A stretch of DNA of 64,000 nt from Metaphire vulgaris (GCA_018105865.1 CM030852.1:7080034-7144033); one strand, 5' to 3'. Counted from the first letter of the stretch, positions 12,601-20,208 are shown. Notes: generated by a model from the letters alone, not told the origin. Numbers and translations are program-made.

Positions 12601-15600
12601 ATATCCAAAGTCCAAACAGAAGATTTTGCGTTCATCTGGGATCAGCCAATCAACGATTACCTGGCAACTAGGATCTGTGACGTCATTTCTACTGGAGAGC
12701 CATTTGACGAGAAAGGCTACGGCATTGGAGTACCAATAGGAGCAGCATACAGAGACGACATTACTATGGTCATACTAGAACTCCAAGAAAAAGGTGTAAT
12801 CAAGACCCTAGACGACAAGTTAGCCATATATGCCTATTATTATATAAATATAATATATCGTAATCAATTGGCGTCTCATTAATAATCTGGTATGCTATGA
12901 TGATAAACGACGATGATGACGCTGATTATGCTCAATGATGACTTTCATTATATTGAGTTAAAAGTGGCAATTCTTATTTGCATTCAGCTAATAATGCATT
13001 TCTCTTTTTTCTAACATCGTTCCGATAACTTATCTCAAAGCAACGCGCTATTGCCAAAGCCTTTGATGGCTTCACTTGATCAGCGCCAGTAAACTGTGTA
13101 CTTGGGCACTTGGCACTCGACGTTGTCTGCTGCCGTCTAAATCACGGCCTGACTCTTTTTTTCCGATCATAACATTCATATCAGCCGACTGTTTTCGCGC
13201 CACTGGCTCTTGAGACCAGTATGATCTTTCGCTTTCTTGACGGAGTTGTTCGTCATTCTAGCATTAGAGTTTTGGACCGCTCTACCATCTCTATTTGACA
13301 AAATGTCCAAATATATTGAGCTTCCTCTGTCTTAGCTTTTGAATCGGGGATTGTTTCAGATAGATTCCTAATTTAAGTCCGCATTGCTGATCGTCTCAAC
13401 TCAACAAAGTTTCCTTTAAGAGACAAACATGAATTATTTATAGGTCTTTGACTGGTCCATGTCTAATACCAATAGAGGAAGAGTTTAAAAGCAATAGCTT
13501 CTATTTATTTTGCATATGGATGTTCTTTGTTCTTAGAGATCCTACCCATTGCATAAATTTTTCTTTATCAATTGCTGGCATTAGTCTGGGACCTCTCTTC
13601 TCAGACTGAACCCGAGCAGATAAAGTTTCTAAGTTATCTAACTAGATCGATTCCCTATATTCTATTCTTCCAATGTATCTCTCACTATACACCATCGACT
13701 TTGTCTTCTCAGTGTCAACCTTCAGTCCATTAAAAGGCGTTAAAGGACCCGCTCTGTCCACAGTACCTGGCTGAGCTAGTCCTAAGATCAACGTCGAACG
13801 CACGGAGGCGCACTTCGCTTCAGCTATCGTGTCCTACTGCTCGTCCCGCCTCCGTCGCAGACCCCGAAGTTCGGAGACAGGTCCTTCTCACGCGGGAACC
13901 CTTTGCTCTGGAACGCCTTGCCGACCGCAGTGACTGAGGCCAACTCAGCTGGGCTGTTCCTGAGAGAACTAAAGACGCGCCTTTTAAGTTTAGGATATCG
14001 TTGACAGTGTGTGCAGCGCCCTTGTCGCAGTGGCGTAACCAGAGTCAAAATGTAACCCGGGCAGCTGACCACGGGCTGTCCATAAATTACGCAAGCAATT
14101 TTTGGGCGAATTTTAACCCCTCCCCCTTATCAACAGTTGTCACATTTTTCAAACTCCTTCCTCTTTTGTTTACGTAATTTGTGGACAGTCACTCAACAAA
14201 AATATTTAAAAAAAAATTAACATGAGGATTTTAAACTGATCCCATTCCACGAGGCAACGCAAGTGCTCAACAGGTGAATTTCAAAGAGTGAATCCATTTG
14301 TCCTACCTTTGATCCGTTGCGTGCTGCCAATCAGGTACACCAAATGGTGCGCTTTCAACGACAACAGAAGCTTAATACGCAGCATCCTGCTGGACAGCAG
14401 TAGCTAACCATGAAGATTCTGCAATATAGTAACTTTGGAAACGACGTTTGACCAATTTCTTTGCTCCAAAATATTTCCATGTGTATGTGTGCAATTTAGG
14501 CTACACTGGGCTATCTAGTTCTCTGGCAATGTCCTCTGGGATCTTATTCAGAGGCTGAGACTGTTTATTCTGGTCATTTCTAGAGTTCGCAACGACGCCG
14601 ATATTTTAACTGTCTGGCGAATTATGACTAGCTGCAATCGACGAAGAAATAGTTTGGCATACTTCATCTGATGTTACTAAGCATGAGTCAGTTATGTTCA
14701 GCTCTTTAGAATTCTTGAGAAATCCAAACGCAGACAGCGTTTGCAATCCAGACGCTGTATCCGTGAAACTATGCCTTTCAAGAATCTGACTATACGCGAA
14801 ATTGTGAGTAAAACAATAAATTTACTCTTGGCGCGAACTTCGGACCTTGTAATAAGAGTCAACTCTTAAAGCAAACCCACCTGCTCTGATATTATACAAA
14901 GGAATTTTAGGAATGCTCTCTTAATGTCAATGTACCTTGTTGCCGGGCGCTGAGACTGCTGACCTTACCGTTTCCGACCAAATACGCATGGAAATCGGAG
15001 TACCCTCTCGGGTCAAAAGGTCAAATCTCAAAGCAGATGCAATTTGCTTCTAAGGCCGACCCGAACCGACGAGGGTCTTTGGAGTGCAGAGGTCAAAGCC
15101 ACTTCATATGCCTGCCTGCTATCCCTGGTATCAGTCAGCCACGGCCAGAGCAACAATTATCACCTTACACTGTACCTAGCGTCCACTTCGGTAGAGGAAG
15201 ATGCAGAGGATTGAACATAGACTAATAGTTGTCCATGGATTGAATGGTCCATAGGGACAGGCGATTACCGCCATAACTGAAATTCGATATATCGCGTAGA
15301 TACATATACATGCCAAACAATGACTGTAGTAATTACTGCACTTCTAGCTGATACCTGTCACCTGTGAAACACGTTTTCCAGACACTAGTTTTAGACTATT
15401 AGAATAGTATTGCAATAACATTAACGTACATGGCAGTGCAAAAGCAAGTTTATCCAAATACTAAAAGCATAATTTTTAAAAAAATTCAACCCGGGCAGAA
15501 ATTTTTCAACCCGGGCAGAAAGCAAAGTAACCCGGGCATTGCCCGTAATTGCCCGGGCGTGGTTACGCCACTGCCTTGTCGTAGGCCTTAATCCGTGCAC

Positions 15601-15880
15601 GGCGCTATAGAAGTTGTCTTGAAATAAATGAATAATTAAATAAATAACGCAACCCAATCCGTCATAATTATAAACGAGTCTCTCCACTTCTGTGATCTAC
15701 CGTGTGGTATTCCTCAACGCTCTGTCCGTGGACTTCCTATATTCACTCTTCACACTACACACTCGGAACAAGTTCTAGATGAACATCTTTGTGTTGATGG
15801 CACTCTTTAGAATCGGTTGCAATAGGAAATTCTGCTGTAGTTTCTGTACGAACATTTTCAGACAACTCTCGTATAATATT

Positions 15881-15925
<45 letters not shown>

Positions 15926-16945
15926 CTATTCACATAAATTCCGTGTATGCGAATTTTCTCAGTATAATAATCGAGACTTTTAAATCGAGTGTGAAATCTC
16001 TCTAACCTTGTCAGTCGGCCAACGTTGCAATTCCCTGCCTTTTGGTATCTCGAAATCAAATTAACAGAAACTCAAGAGAATATACGGAATTCCTTAGTGT
16101 GATCGATATGCGTGATCCTTCAGTATTTATTCTAGGCCTTCTCTAGGGGGAATTCCCCCCCCAGTTTTAAAATTCACCCCCAAAATTTCTATATGTTCAT
16201 TGGGGGATGGAAATGTCATCACTAGGCCTACTTTTTGAAGCTGATGAGTAAAAAAGTCATCACATTAAAAATTTTAAACTTTTAAACTTTTTACGGTCAG
16301 TCACTTCTCTGCTCGTGGCTCGCAATTTCTCTCGACGGGCCTGAATCCAGTTACAGTCCTTACATTAGCTTCCTACTGAACGACGAATTAACAACAATCT
16401 ATAAAAATCATGTTATATAATTATTAATGAGCCCAGTCATCTTAAGGCAAGACGTTTCACTCACTCTTCTAGAACCCAGAGACTGTATTCAACTGAGCTT
16501 CCATCTGTTGTTCCGCACATTCGTGCAGTCATTGGTACCAGTTGTTTTTCAGTGTGTGGCCCAGGCTTAGAAATTCATTGCCAATATCACATCGTAAAAG
16601 CAGCTTTTAGATCAGGTCTTAAAACATACCTACTTGACCGATAGCATTTAGAGGAGTGTAATAATATAAATAGTAAAATATATAAAAATAAACGTGAAAT
16701 AGCAAAATATAACGTTATTCTATAATAAATAAAATGCAAATATAATGTAAGATAGTTTTCTTGTAACTCGCAGATGGTGGGGTTCTGGAACGTGTCCAGT
16801 TTTCAAAGACACATTGACAGCAAGCAAGGAGTTAAAGGTGAACAACATCTTAGGGATTTTCCTCGTCCTTGCTGCTGGAGCTGCAGTGTCTTTCTTTGTC
16901 TGTCTCTTGGAATTCATTATACAGAAACTGATGCAACATAGACAA
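507..16945 (+). CDS. Ionotropic glutamate receptor (AKDF type), multi-exon gene
   Basis: Ligand-gated cation channel subunit of the plasma membrane. Ten exons join in consistent phase: 507-662, 1767-2033, 3332-3510, 4675-4728, 4952-5214, 5587-5694, 9199-9339, 11493-11714, 11992-12818 and 16774-16945. Together they give about 796 codons, against roughly 850-950 for the family. Order: amino-terminal (LIVBP-like) domain, S1, TM1, pore loop, TM3 with SSYTANLAAFLTV, S2, then TM4. The ligand-contact Arg is present in ITAVREE. The S2 acidic residue is Asp (FIWDQP), as in GluN1 and delta receptors, rather than the Glu of AMPA/kainate receptors. The Q/R position is Gly (VGPGTE). A delta- or phi-like glycine/D-serine receptor is an inference from these residues. 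The signal-peptide exon is not in the window, and the end of the cytoplasmic tail is uncertain. Exon 5 carries a one-base frame break, so the gene is either damaged or misassembled there. Confidence 0.88.
1170..1425 (+). pseudogene. CR1/L2-like LINE 3' end
   Basis: HRLLRLTDRKNAYVPRSRTV then a decayed LWN.L region, closing with gaggcgctatacatagg. In the iGluR intron 663-1766. Confidence 0.6.
1456..1505. repeat. Short GGAAT-like tandem repeat
   Basis: AATGG/GGAATA units: aatggaataaacggaatgga and continuing; nine or so imperfect pentamers. Confidence 0.75.
1767..2033 (+). CDS. iGluR exon 2 (amino-terminal domain)
   Basis: Acceptor ttgtag at 1766, donor AAAAG|gttcct at 2033, phase 1 to 1. The translation VISALETDSVSVLIGSYNP... 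followed by LSAAILEVTKSYHWEDMTVIYD is the classic iGluR segment containing the 'IIGP' strand and the 'Y.W..F.VLYD' helix-strand. Joining G+TT across the intron gives Val and keeps the family pattern. A 289-bp MITE lies 60 bp into the following intron. Confidence 0.92.
2095..2383. mobile_element. hAT-like MITE, 289 bp
   Basis: Termini CAGAGGCGTAGCGCGCACC and, on the other strand, CAGAGGCGTAGTGTGCC. Flanks attgcgcc (2087-2094) and attgcagc (2384-2391) match at 7 of 8 bases, as expected for an old 8-bp hAT target duplication. It carries a copy of the recurrent GGTCGTCA cassette at 2241-2266 and no ORF. Confidence 0.85.
2886..3240 (-). mobile_element. tRNA-derived SINE fragment, interrupted by a MITE
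   Basis: Contains GGCTGAGTCGACATAGGGCT and GGGACTCGAGTCCG, the same block as the SINE at 28780-28980. It is interrupted at 3019-3217 by a small hAT-like element. The tRNA-like head is poorly preserved in this copy. Confidence 0.5.
3019..3217. mobile_element. hAT-like MITE, 199 bp, nested in a SINE
   Basis: Perfect 8-bp target duplication cctcttta at 3011-3018 and 3218-3225. Ends CAGTGACGTCGCCAGG and CATCAGCGTCGCCACGG (reverse strand) share CA....CGTCGCCA. GC-rich, with poly-C/poly-G runs; no coding capacity. Confidence 0.8.
3332..3510 (+). CDS. iGluR exon 3 (amino-terminal domain)
   Basis: Enters in phase 1 (G|GA, Gly) after attttaag and leaves in phase 0 at ATCTT|gtatgt. It encodes GFQLLASIMSSP... 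and ends RQIIVSCEPSLLERILYL, matching the iGluR pattern '..R.IIVDC....LE.IL.QA'. A 22-base stretch at 3484-3505 is repeated exactly in the downstream MITE at 4109-4130. Confidence 0.88.
3712..4196. repeat. MITEs of the GTCCATAAAT/ACGTCACG family
   Basis: Two or more copies lie here. One has a left-type end CTTCCATAAAGTATGTCACG near 3717. Another has a right-type end GTGACGTACTTCATGGACGG at 4171-4190 and a related word TGACGTAATTTATGGAAGAC near 4019. Similar ends recur at 14076-14192, 29355-29815, 30413-30778, 46740-46780 and 50390-50435. The target duplication could not be fixed. No ORF. Confidence 0.55.
4675..4728 (+). CDS. iGluR exon 4, 54-bp micro-exon
   Basis: Phase 0 to 0, between acceptor aactgtag (4674) and donor GACTGG|gtaaga. 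It encodes ALRLSMLSENFFWVVADW, the 'QA..VGM..EYYHYIFT' segment that links exon 3 to the DLEPY strand of exon 5. Kainate and delta genes also carry a short exon here (recalled, not checked). Confidence 0.88.
4952..5214 (+). CDS. iGluR exon 5 with one-base frame break
   Basis: Acceptor aacgcag (4951), donor AAGCAA|gtaagc. The first part reads NPFAVDLEPYIDTRVNLTLF...NWRQRKA in frame. The family then requires HVQDLLLLDSLSIVNIALVDYF, which is found one frame over, starting at 5071. The exon is 263 bp, while both flanking introns are phase 0, so 264 is expected. One base is missing in or near the A-rich run 5060-5069. As written, the exon hits TAG shortly after. Either an assembly indel or real inactivation. 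Confidence 0.85.
5587..5694 (+). CDS. iGluR exon 6 (end of amino-terminal domain)
   Basis: 108 bp, phase 0 to 0, acceptor tttttag, donor ACAAAG|gtaaac. Encodes SHFDGTTGQVKFDPITGIRT followed by DFRLQVMALDSSGVTK, the conserved 'F.G.TG.I.F...G.R.DF.L.I..L' block of AMPA/kainate/delta amino-terminal domains. Confidence 0.93.
6345..6420. repeat. CTA/ATC trinucleotide microsatellite
   Basis: Runs of CTA, then ATC with ATT interruptions, sitting at the 3' side of a reverse-strand LINE fragment. Confidence 0.95.
6440..6795 (-). pseudogene. RTE/Jockey-like LINE reverse-transcriptase fragment
   Basis: Reverse-strand translation gives MVFITDLERAMDKITEHVKD and SNLRFADGVDILDG. The second is the FADD catalytic box of RTE-like reverse transcriptases, with the second Asp replaced by Gly. 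Followed by SKALWTVDKH and NFVYLGNNMT ('F.YLG' motif). Several frameshifts and stops. Lies in the iGluR intron 5695-9198. Confidence 0.65.
6812..7795 (-). pseudogene. CR1/L2/Rex-like LINE 3' half (RT to C-terminus)
   Basis: Reverse strand: HAYADDVQVY is the catalytic YADD box, followed by LNPGKTELLWLS, LLGVLFDEHSRLSD and RVDYCKAF. In a second frame come ARLIFGSSWNEHVTPFLRDN, LHWLRIPERIAFK and a degenerate WNSLP region. The 3' end has the 'atagagcgc' tail and an ATT microsatellite at 6813-6831. Broken by frameshifts between the YADD part and the C-terminal part, so not autonomous. Confidence 0.85.
7800..8605. other. Intronic DNA with one possible LINE-like patch
   Basis: No exon fits here. 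The stretch 8400-8520 (gtataatactgcagaagg... to ...ttttattggcc) recurs at 30920-31030 with only modest divergence, so it is an unnamed interspersed repeat. The 130-codon reverse-strand open frame at 7975-8367 resembles nothing I recognise. Confidence 0.4.
8612..8896. mobile_element. hAT-like MITE, 285 bp
   Basis: Perfect 8-bp target duplication tgccgatt at 8604-8611 and 8897-8904. Ends CAGAGCCGTAGCTAGG and CAGAGCCATAGCTAGG (reverse strand) differ at one base. Cassette copy GTGACGACTAAAAAAGGTCG at 8808-8827. No ORF. Confidence 0.93.
9199..9339 (+). CDS. iGluR exon 7 (domain linker)
   Basis: 141 bp, phase 0 to 0, acceptor gtcttttag, donor GTTTTG|gtaagt. Encodes IGEWRDSKKSDESRLSLTKW ... FGADVVKIVTVL. 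The IG.W opening and the 'L.V.T.L' close correspond to the stretch between the amino-terminal domain and S1. It joins directly to DPPFVM in the next exon, giving the expected 'VTVL-(E)DPPFVM'. More charged and longer than usual. Confidence 0.85.
9340..9985. other. Intronic DNA with degenerate repeat ends
   Basis: A left-type CAGTGGCGGCTCC end appears at 9383 and a CAGTGGCGTCGAGC word at 9723, neither with a matching partner. 9780-9880 is a purine/pyrimidine-biased GAATTCCGTGAATT-like tract. No exon. Confidence 0.4.
9992..10134 (+). pseudogene. LINE reverse-transcriptase fragment, arm 1 of an inverted pair
   Basis: Encodes MVRHDKFWLETIELGFPSHL then VGLVHALFRQHSANVTVESC, part of an RT domain with a 'DLTKAFD..RHDKLW' start that is lost here. 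The matching arm lies inverted at 11190-11332, the same length (143 bp) and nearly identical. Confidence 0.8.
10628..11020 (+). pseudogene. LINE C-terminal fragment (GKRQRGRPKRK type)
   Basis: The open frame ends RKLQYFEAHAEEQRCSATLE then RIIQLGMLPGKRQRGRPKRK. This is the 'RRL.YFGH..R......L...I..GK..GKR.RGRP' tail typical of RTE/Jockey-like LINEs in invertebrates. It lies between the two inverted RT fragments, on the + strand. Confidence 0.65.
11190..11395 (-). pseudogene. LINE reverse-transcriptase fragment, arm 2 of an inverted pair
   Basis: Reverse strand reads NICLIDLTKAFDMVRHDKFW ... SDFSIKKGVIQGCNSFPYLS. It covers RT motif A (LTKAFD) and the QG..S/P box (VIQGC). It extends past the shared 143 bp on both sides, so it is the longer of the two copies. 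Confidence 0.8.
11493..11714 (+). CDS. iGluR exon 8 (ligand-binding lobe S1)
   Basis: 222 bp, phase 0 to 0, acceptor tctttaag, donor ATAGGG|gtcaga. Encodes DPPFVMCKNKSGMCNPNETT, then LEGFLIDMIAMIANHTSIKC and EIYLSPDGNYGSKDSKGEWN GMIRELMIG. These are the S1 'EG(Y/F).(I/V)DLL..IA' and 'DG.YG..D..G.WNGM..EL' motifs. The extra Cys pair (positions 7 and 13) in the first loop is notable. Confidence 0.95.
11992..12818 (+). CDS. iGluR exon 9 (S1 end, TM1, pore, TM3, S2)
   Basis: 827 bp, phase 0 to 2, after a T-rich acceptor ending ttttcag. Order: GAISITAVREEAVDFTKPF (Arg that holds the ligand alpha-carboxyl); TM1 at about residues 45-70 (EVWALTLMAMVVVGMLLFVM); pore loop FFIYGTFVGPGTEMVPR; TM3 with SSYTANLAAFLTV; S2 KYGTVRNTY, FAFIWDQPINDY and GYGIGVPIGAAYRDD. 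It leaves through GACGACAA|gttagc. The open frame runs on to 12882 only because the intron start happens to be open. The first residues are KATMCLG, where most receptors have KADLAVAP. The Q/R site is Gly. Confidence 0.95.
13020..13735 (-). pseudogene. RTE/Jockey-like LINE C-terminal part
   Basis: Reverse strand: GLKVDTEKTKSMVYSERYIG (the 'GL.VN..KTK.MVF' motif), then further down KLRQRKLNIFGHFVK ('RRL.FFGH..R') and GSRQRRVPS. Multiple stops and shifts. Starts in the intron just after iGluR exon 9. Confidence 0.7.
13800..15655 (+). pseudogene. CR1/L2-like LINE 3' end, split by a hAT-like element
   Basis: Before the insertion the + strand encodes RRRPRSSETGPSHAGTLCSG-like sequence and, in another frame, PKFGDRSFSRGNPLLWNALP followed by AGLFLRELKTRLLSLGYR and a stop: the standard 'GDRAFS...LWNSLP...FK..LKT.LF' C-terminus. 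The 3' UTR resumes at 15582 (taggccttaatccgtgcacggcgctatagaag), ending in a TAAATAAATAA tail. The intervening 14028-15573 is a MITE-like insertion. Confidence 0.75.
14028..15573. mobile_element. hAT-like non-autonomous element, 1546 bp
   Basis: Perfect 8-bp target duplication ccttgtcg at 14020-14027 and 15574-15581. Ends CAGTGGCGTAACCAGAG and CAGTGGCGTAACCACGC (reverse strand). Subterminal AACCCGGGCA repeats lie at both ends (14055; five copies in 15488-15560). No transposase ORF. A smaller palindromic element of about 115 bp, CTGTCCATAAATTACGCAAG to GTTTACGTAATTTGTGGACAG, is nested at 14077-14191. Confidence 0.95.
15690..16650 (+). pseudogene. CR1/L2-like LINE RT-to-C-terminus relic
   Basis: Reads GIPQRSVRGLPIFTLHT ('G.PQGSVLGPLLF.LY' box), CNSLPFGISKSN, VERRI-like 'LHWLP' remnants near 16370, then GTSCFSVCGPGLRNSLPISH and FRSGLKTYLLDR with a stop. 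Many indels. A CT dinucleotide run at 15884-15922 and a small MITE at about 16145-16265 interrupt it. The same family, better kept, is at 62975-63436. Confidence 0.75.
15884..15922. repeat. CT dinucleotide microsatellite
   Basis: About 19 uninterrupted CT units inside a LINE relic. Confidence 0.98.
16774..16945 (+). CDS. iGluR exon 10 (end of S2 and TM4)
   Basis: Acceptor aactcgcag at 16773. AA+A across the intron restores Lys, giving the DDKWWGSGTC motif ('KWW....C') shared by AKDF receptors. TM4 is NNILGIFLVLAAGAAVSFFV CLLEFI, followed by the basic QKLMQHRQ cytoplasmic start. Donor CAA|gtaaga, phase 0. The Cys pairs with an upstream S2 Cys in the family (known for iGluRs). Confidence 0.94.
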
Positions 16946-17346
16946 GTAAGAGCGCAAATATTTGGTTTGAAGACGAGGTAAAGTCTACTTCTGTGGCGTC
17001 ACGAAAACAATTGGGCGTCAGTGTGTATGTGTGTGGGGTGGTGTTCAGTATGGAATTAAACGGAATGCTTCAGACCGTCTGTCAATAGCCTTCTTAAAAT
17101 GCATGGTGTGACAAATTGTTCTACAGATTTCAATTCAGACAAAACACCGCAATCAAAATTAATAAGGATTTGTTAATAGGCCCATTTATAAATATAGCAG
17201 AATATAAATGCATCAAAACAAGTCGAATATTAGCAACTGTTGAGTAAAATGAACCTTCATTTTGGAAAACCTAGAAATAGTAAAATGAACGTCTATAACA
17301 CCAGCACACTTGATAAAAATGTCGTAATATTGTCGTAACTTTTAGC

Positions 17347-17641
17347 CAGAGGCGTAGCGAGGGTATCCGGCGCCCAGGAGCAAGGTGTACTTGTGCCTCC
17401 CCCCCGACAACACAACATCCGTCAAACTGCTGATAAGAAAAAAGGTCATCACATGTCTGCGTTCTCTCGGCGCCCCCTCAACTCTCTACGGCGCCCCTTT
17501 CCCTGTGCTCCTGACGAGCAAAAAAAGTCGTCGCAATTGCTTCTTATTTATTTAACTAACCCCCAAAACCCGATTTTGGCACCCTTCACCTCTGCGTATA
17601 TGCAGAGGCATATGCCCCTGCCTTCCCTCGCTACGCCTCTG
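17347..17641. mobile_element. hAT-like MITE, 295 bp
   Basis: Perfect 8-bp target duplication cttttagc at 17339-17346 and 17642-17649. Ends CAGAGGCGTAGCGAGGG and CAGAGGCGTAGCGAGGG (reverse strand) are identical over 17 bp, so this copy is young or well kept. Two cassette copies at 17429-17453 and 17511-17534. Confidence 0.95.
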
Positions 17642-17940
17642 CTTTTAGCTCTATTATTGAGGCTTATAAGCAAGGAAGACACAATGTGACTGATAACCTC
17701 GTGGAGTTTCTCTAGACCTTGTCGCTGGACTTCAGTAATGGATCTTCTAGGAGCGTCTTTCGTCATGTTGTATTTTAAATCCCATTCATCGCAGAGTCCA
17801 GCAACCAAGCATCGATGCGTTGCGCTTATGAAGTGCCCCCACTCCACTTCCCGCCCCCATAAAAAGCATAAGTCCAAACTTACTAACAGACTTTGTGGCC
17901 GGAACCAATGGAAACATTGGCGTCGGTTGGGGTAGATCAT
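17548..17940 (-). other. Open reverse-strand frame running into the MITE, unrecognised
   Basis: Reads ATHRCLVAGLCDEWDLKYNM TKDAPRRSITEVQRQGLEKL HEVISHIVSS... and crosses the MITE boundary. With the MITE left out, the frame continues through 17338 for about 20 codons to a stop. The composition looks protein-like, but no domain is recognised. It could be a fragment of another element or chance. Confidence 0.3.
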
Positions 17941-17971
17941 ACGATCGACTCATTGTGTTCTATTTTGAAAG

Positions 17972-18162
17972 TTCAACCGAATCGTTTTAAGTCTCTTTTG
18001 ACCCAATGCTCTTTGGAACCCGACGAGCAGTTACGATCAAATTCAAGAGAGGAAATAATCCGTATATTTGCGCGACAATCTGAAAATCTCATCGTGGCTA
18101 ATTTTGCTAATCCGTCGAAACAGTTGTTACTATCGAAATCACTAAAAGTATATAATGTGTAG
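17972..18162 (+). CDS. Possible iGluR C-terminal tail exon
   Basis: After the pyrimidine-rich acceptor ttctattttgaaag, the frame reads QPNRFKSLLTQCSLEPDEQL RSNSREEIIRIFARQSENLI ... and stops at 18160-18162. Polar, Ser/Arg-rich, compatible with a cytoplasmic tail. The exon would enter in phase 1, while exon 10 ends in phase 0, so at least one more exon is needed or this is not part of the gene. An alternative acceptor is ggggtag at 17935. Confidence 0.35.
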
Positions 18163-18800
18163 CAATGTGTACTTTACTGAATTTCTGCTGTGCTGTGTAA
18201 TTGTAGCACATGGCAGAAGCAGTGAAACTGTCAGCAGTTCCCGACGACAGACTTAACAATATTAAGTTAGCTCTAGACGAACAGCCAAACTGACAACACA
18301 AAGTGTCAACTGTCAGCTGACTCCCTGTAACAAAATAGCCTCTGCGAAATTGGAGTCATATCACGATCGCAGCAGATGCAACTGGGTATAAAGTGATCAT
18401 AAGAAGAATACAAAGAAACGTCTCCTTGTAAATTAAAAGCCAATCAAACAGCATCGATGTTTTAAATAGTTATGAGTAAAATCTGTCAGTAATATTCTTC
18501 TGCTAAATACGTTCTGTCTGTGAATCTGATTACAATTTGTCATGCACCGCACGTCATCAGCTTGGACTTCTGTATTTTGACTGAATTGCCATTTTATTTC
18601 TATGCCTATTCTGTTTTTTTGCAACCTAGGCTTTATTTATTTTTATACCTGGTATATTTGATGGAACTGTTAAATCTCCTCTTTGCTAATTTAGATAGTG
18701 GCTTGACAGAAACGCTTCGGATGCCTGTGTCCTAGACGCTCACCTAGCTGACTCAGTTTCATATTAAATGTTATATATACATATAAGTATGTATATGTCT
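18163..18800. other. Gene-free stretch after the iGluR
   Basis: AT-rich single-copy-looking DNA. No polyadenylation signal, exon or named repeat stands out. A short ATATATACATATA tract lies at 18770-18795. Confidence 0.4.
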
Positions 18801-18814
18801 AATCTAATCTAATC

Positions 18815-18905
18815 TTAAACTTCTATAGCGCCACTTTCATAATGCACAGGAGCATCAACCGATGGCACACCAAATCCAAATCACTAAAGATCCAGGTCAA
18901 ATCCA
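18815..18905 (-). repeat. LINE 3' UTR fragment
   Basis: The block cttctatagcgccactttca then aatccaaatcac...ccaggtcaa also opens the reverse LINE at 62980-63060. Its continuation toward the coding end is found only at about 20890, so roughly 2 kb has been inserted into this LINE copy. Confidence 0.7.
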
Positions 18906-18986
18906 GAGTATCCGGCCGGACAAACGGGTGATAGTCTAGAGATTCTTCTCTGGGCAAGGAACAAGTGGCCAGGGCACTTAATTTCG

Positions 18987-19166
18987 ACCGATGCTATCGT
19001 TCTCAATTGGCGGGGATCTCTGTTTGGTCACTCCGCGAGGCTATTGAAGGAGCTTGGTGTGACCCGACATGAAATGAGCATTCTGGCGATACGGGTACTA
19101 ACCTTTACGCATTCGATGTTTCGGCATTACTATAAATCTACTGTGAGGGGCAGACCGACTAAATGA
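18987..19166 (+). other. Short coding-like frame, unrecognised
   Basis: 59 open codons: TDAIVLNWRGSLFGHSARLL KELGVTRHEMSILAIRVLTF THSMFRHYYKSTVRGRPTK and stop. The smooth, protein-like composition and RGRP ending suggest part of a mobile-element protein inserted into the surrounding LINE. No family assigned. Confidence 0.35.
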
Positions 19167-20081
19167 GGATTACGGGCCCATGATCATGGCGAACATGAGA
19201 CAACGGAGCACCAGACCCTTGGTGCAGCGAGGTCAACCCGTAGCTGATACCGGACCTGAAGGAGCCGACAAAGAGGCTAGCTCTGGCCTAAAAAAAGGAA
19301 ATGCCACGGTGGAAAACTTGGAATTTTGGGTCCACGATAGAGGAGTGCACGGTAATGGCTACCGCGGTTTCACCGCGGTAATCCGCGGATTTACCGCGGT
19401 AGCGGGATTGAAATCTGTAATTTTGCCGAAATATTAATGGGGACGGAAAAGTTATGACGGTAGTACCGCGGTAGCGGGATCTAGGCTGACGGTATTACCG
19501 CGGATGCGGTTTGAAAAATTCCGTAAATACCGCGGGAATGGGGACGATTAATCTCGCAATTCAATAATAATGCGTTCGGCCGATTTTAGCATAGCTACTA
19601 ACCATATAGGCCTACGTCTTTCAGTTTCGAATTAAAAGACCATTAAATTGGACTGTTAGGCCAGGCAAGATTGGTTTTGAATCTTTTGATCACTCGACAC
19701 CATTGTTAGTTCGCAGTCGGTAGAGACCATAAAGCCATTTGAGAACTTGAGGGTAATTGATAAACACACCAGGGGAGAATCATCAGAGCCGGTTTCAGAT
19801 TGTTGGGGGAGCCTATAGATGTACAGGACAACAAAAGATAATATAATTTAGAGGTGGGGCGGATTGCAGAGCACTTTGCACAGCTTTGTAATTTGAACGC
19901 CCAGTGCCCACTGCCAATTGCCCAGTCTCTCCTGTGCCCACCAACCACCATCACTATTTACCTTAGTGCCCCTGACTCAATCACCATCGATTCGGAGGTG
20001 GATTAAAAAACTCCACTTAGCTTAGGCCTACTATATAAATTAAACATTTTATAAAGTTACAGAAAAATGGACAAGAAAGAG

Positions 20082-20208
20082 AGCCAATTCATTTTTCAAC
20101 GTGTTGCTCACTGCTGGCAGAATGGCATTGGTTATTTGGTAGTAAAACCGGGAATGTCCGTTATCTTTTGGTTAGTTTCCGGTATACACGTTGAAAAATG
20201 AATTGGCT
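20082..20208. repeat. Perfect 23-bp inverted repeat with 81-bp loop
   Basis: Arms AGCCAATTCATTTTTCAACG(TGT) at 20082-20104 and its exact complement at 20186-20208. Probably the ends of another short MITE, or a foldback inside the hAT-like element. Confidence 0.9.

Noticed and set aside
12819..12882. Extension of iGluR exon 9 to a stop at 12880-12882
   Set aside because: Would remove TM4; the AA|gttagc donor joins in phase to the KWW/TM4 exon, so this is intron read-through.
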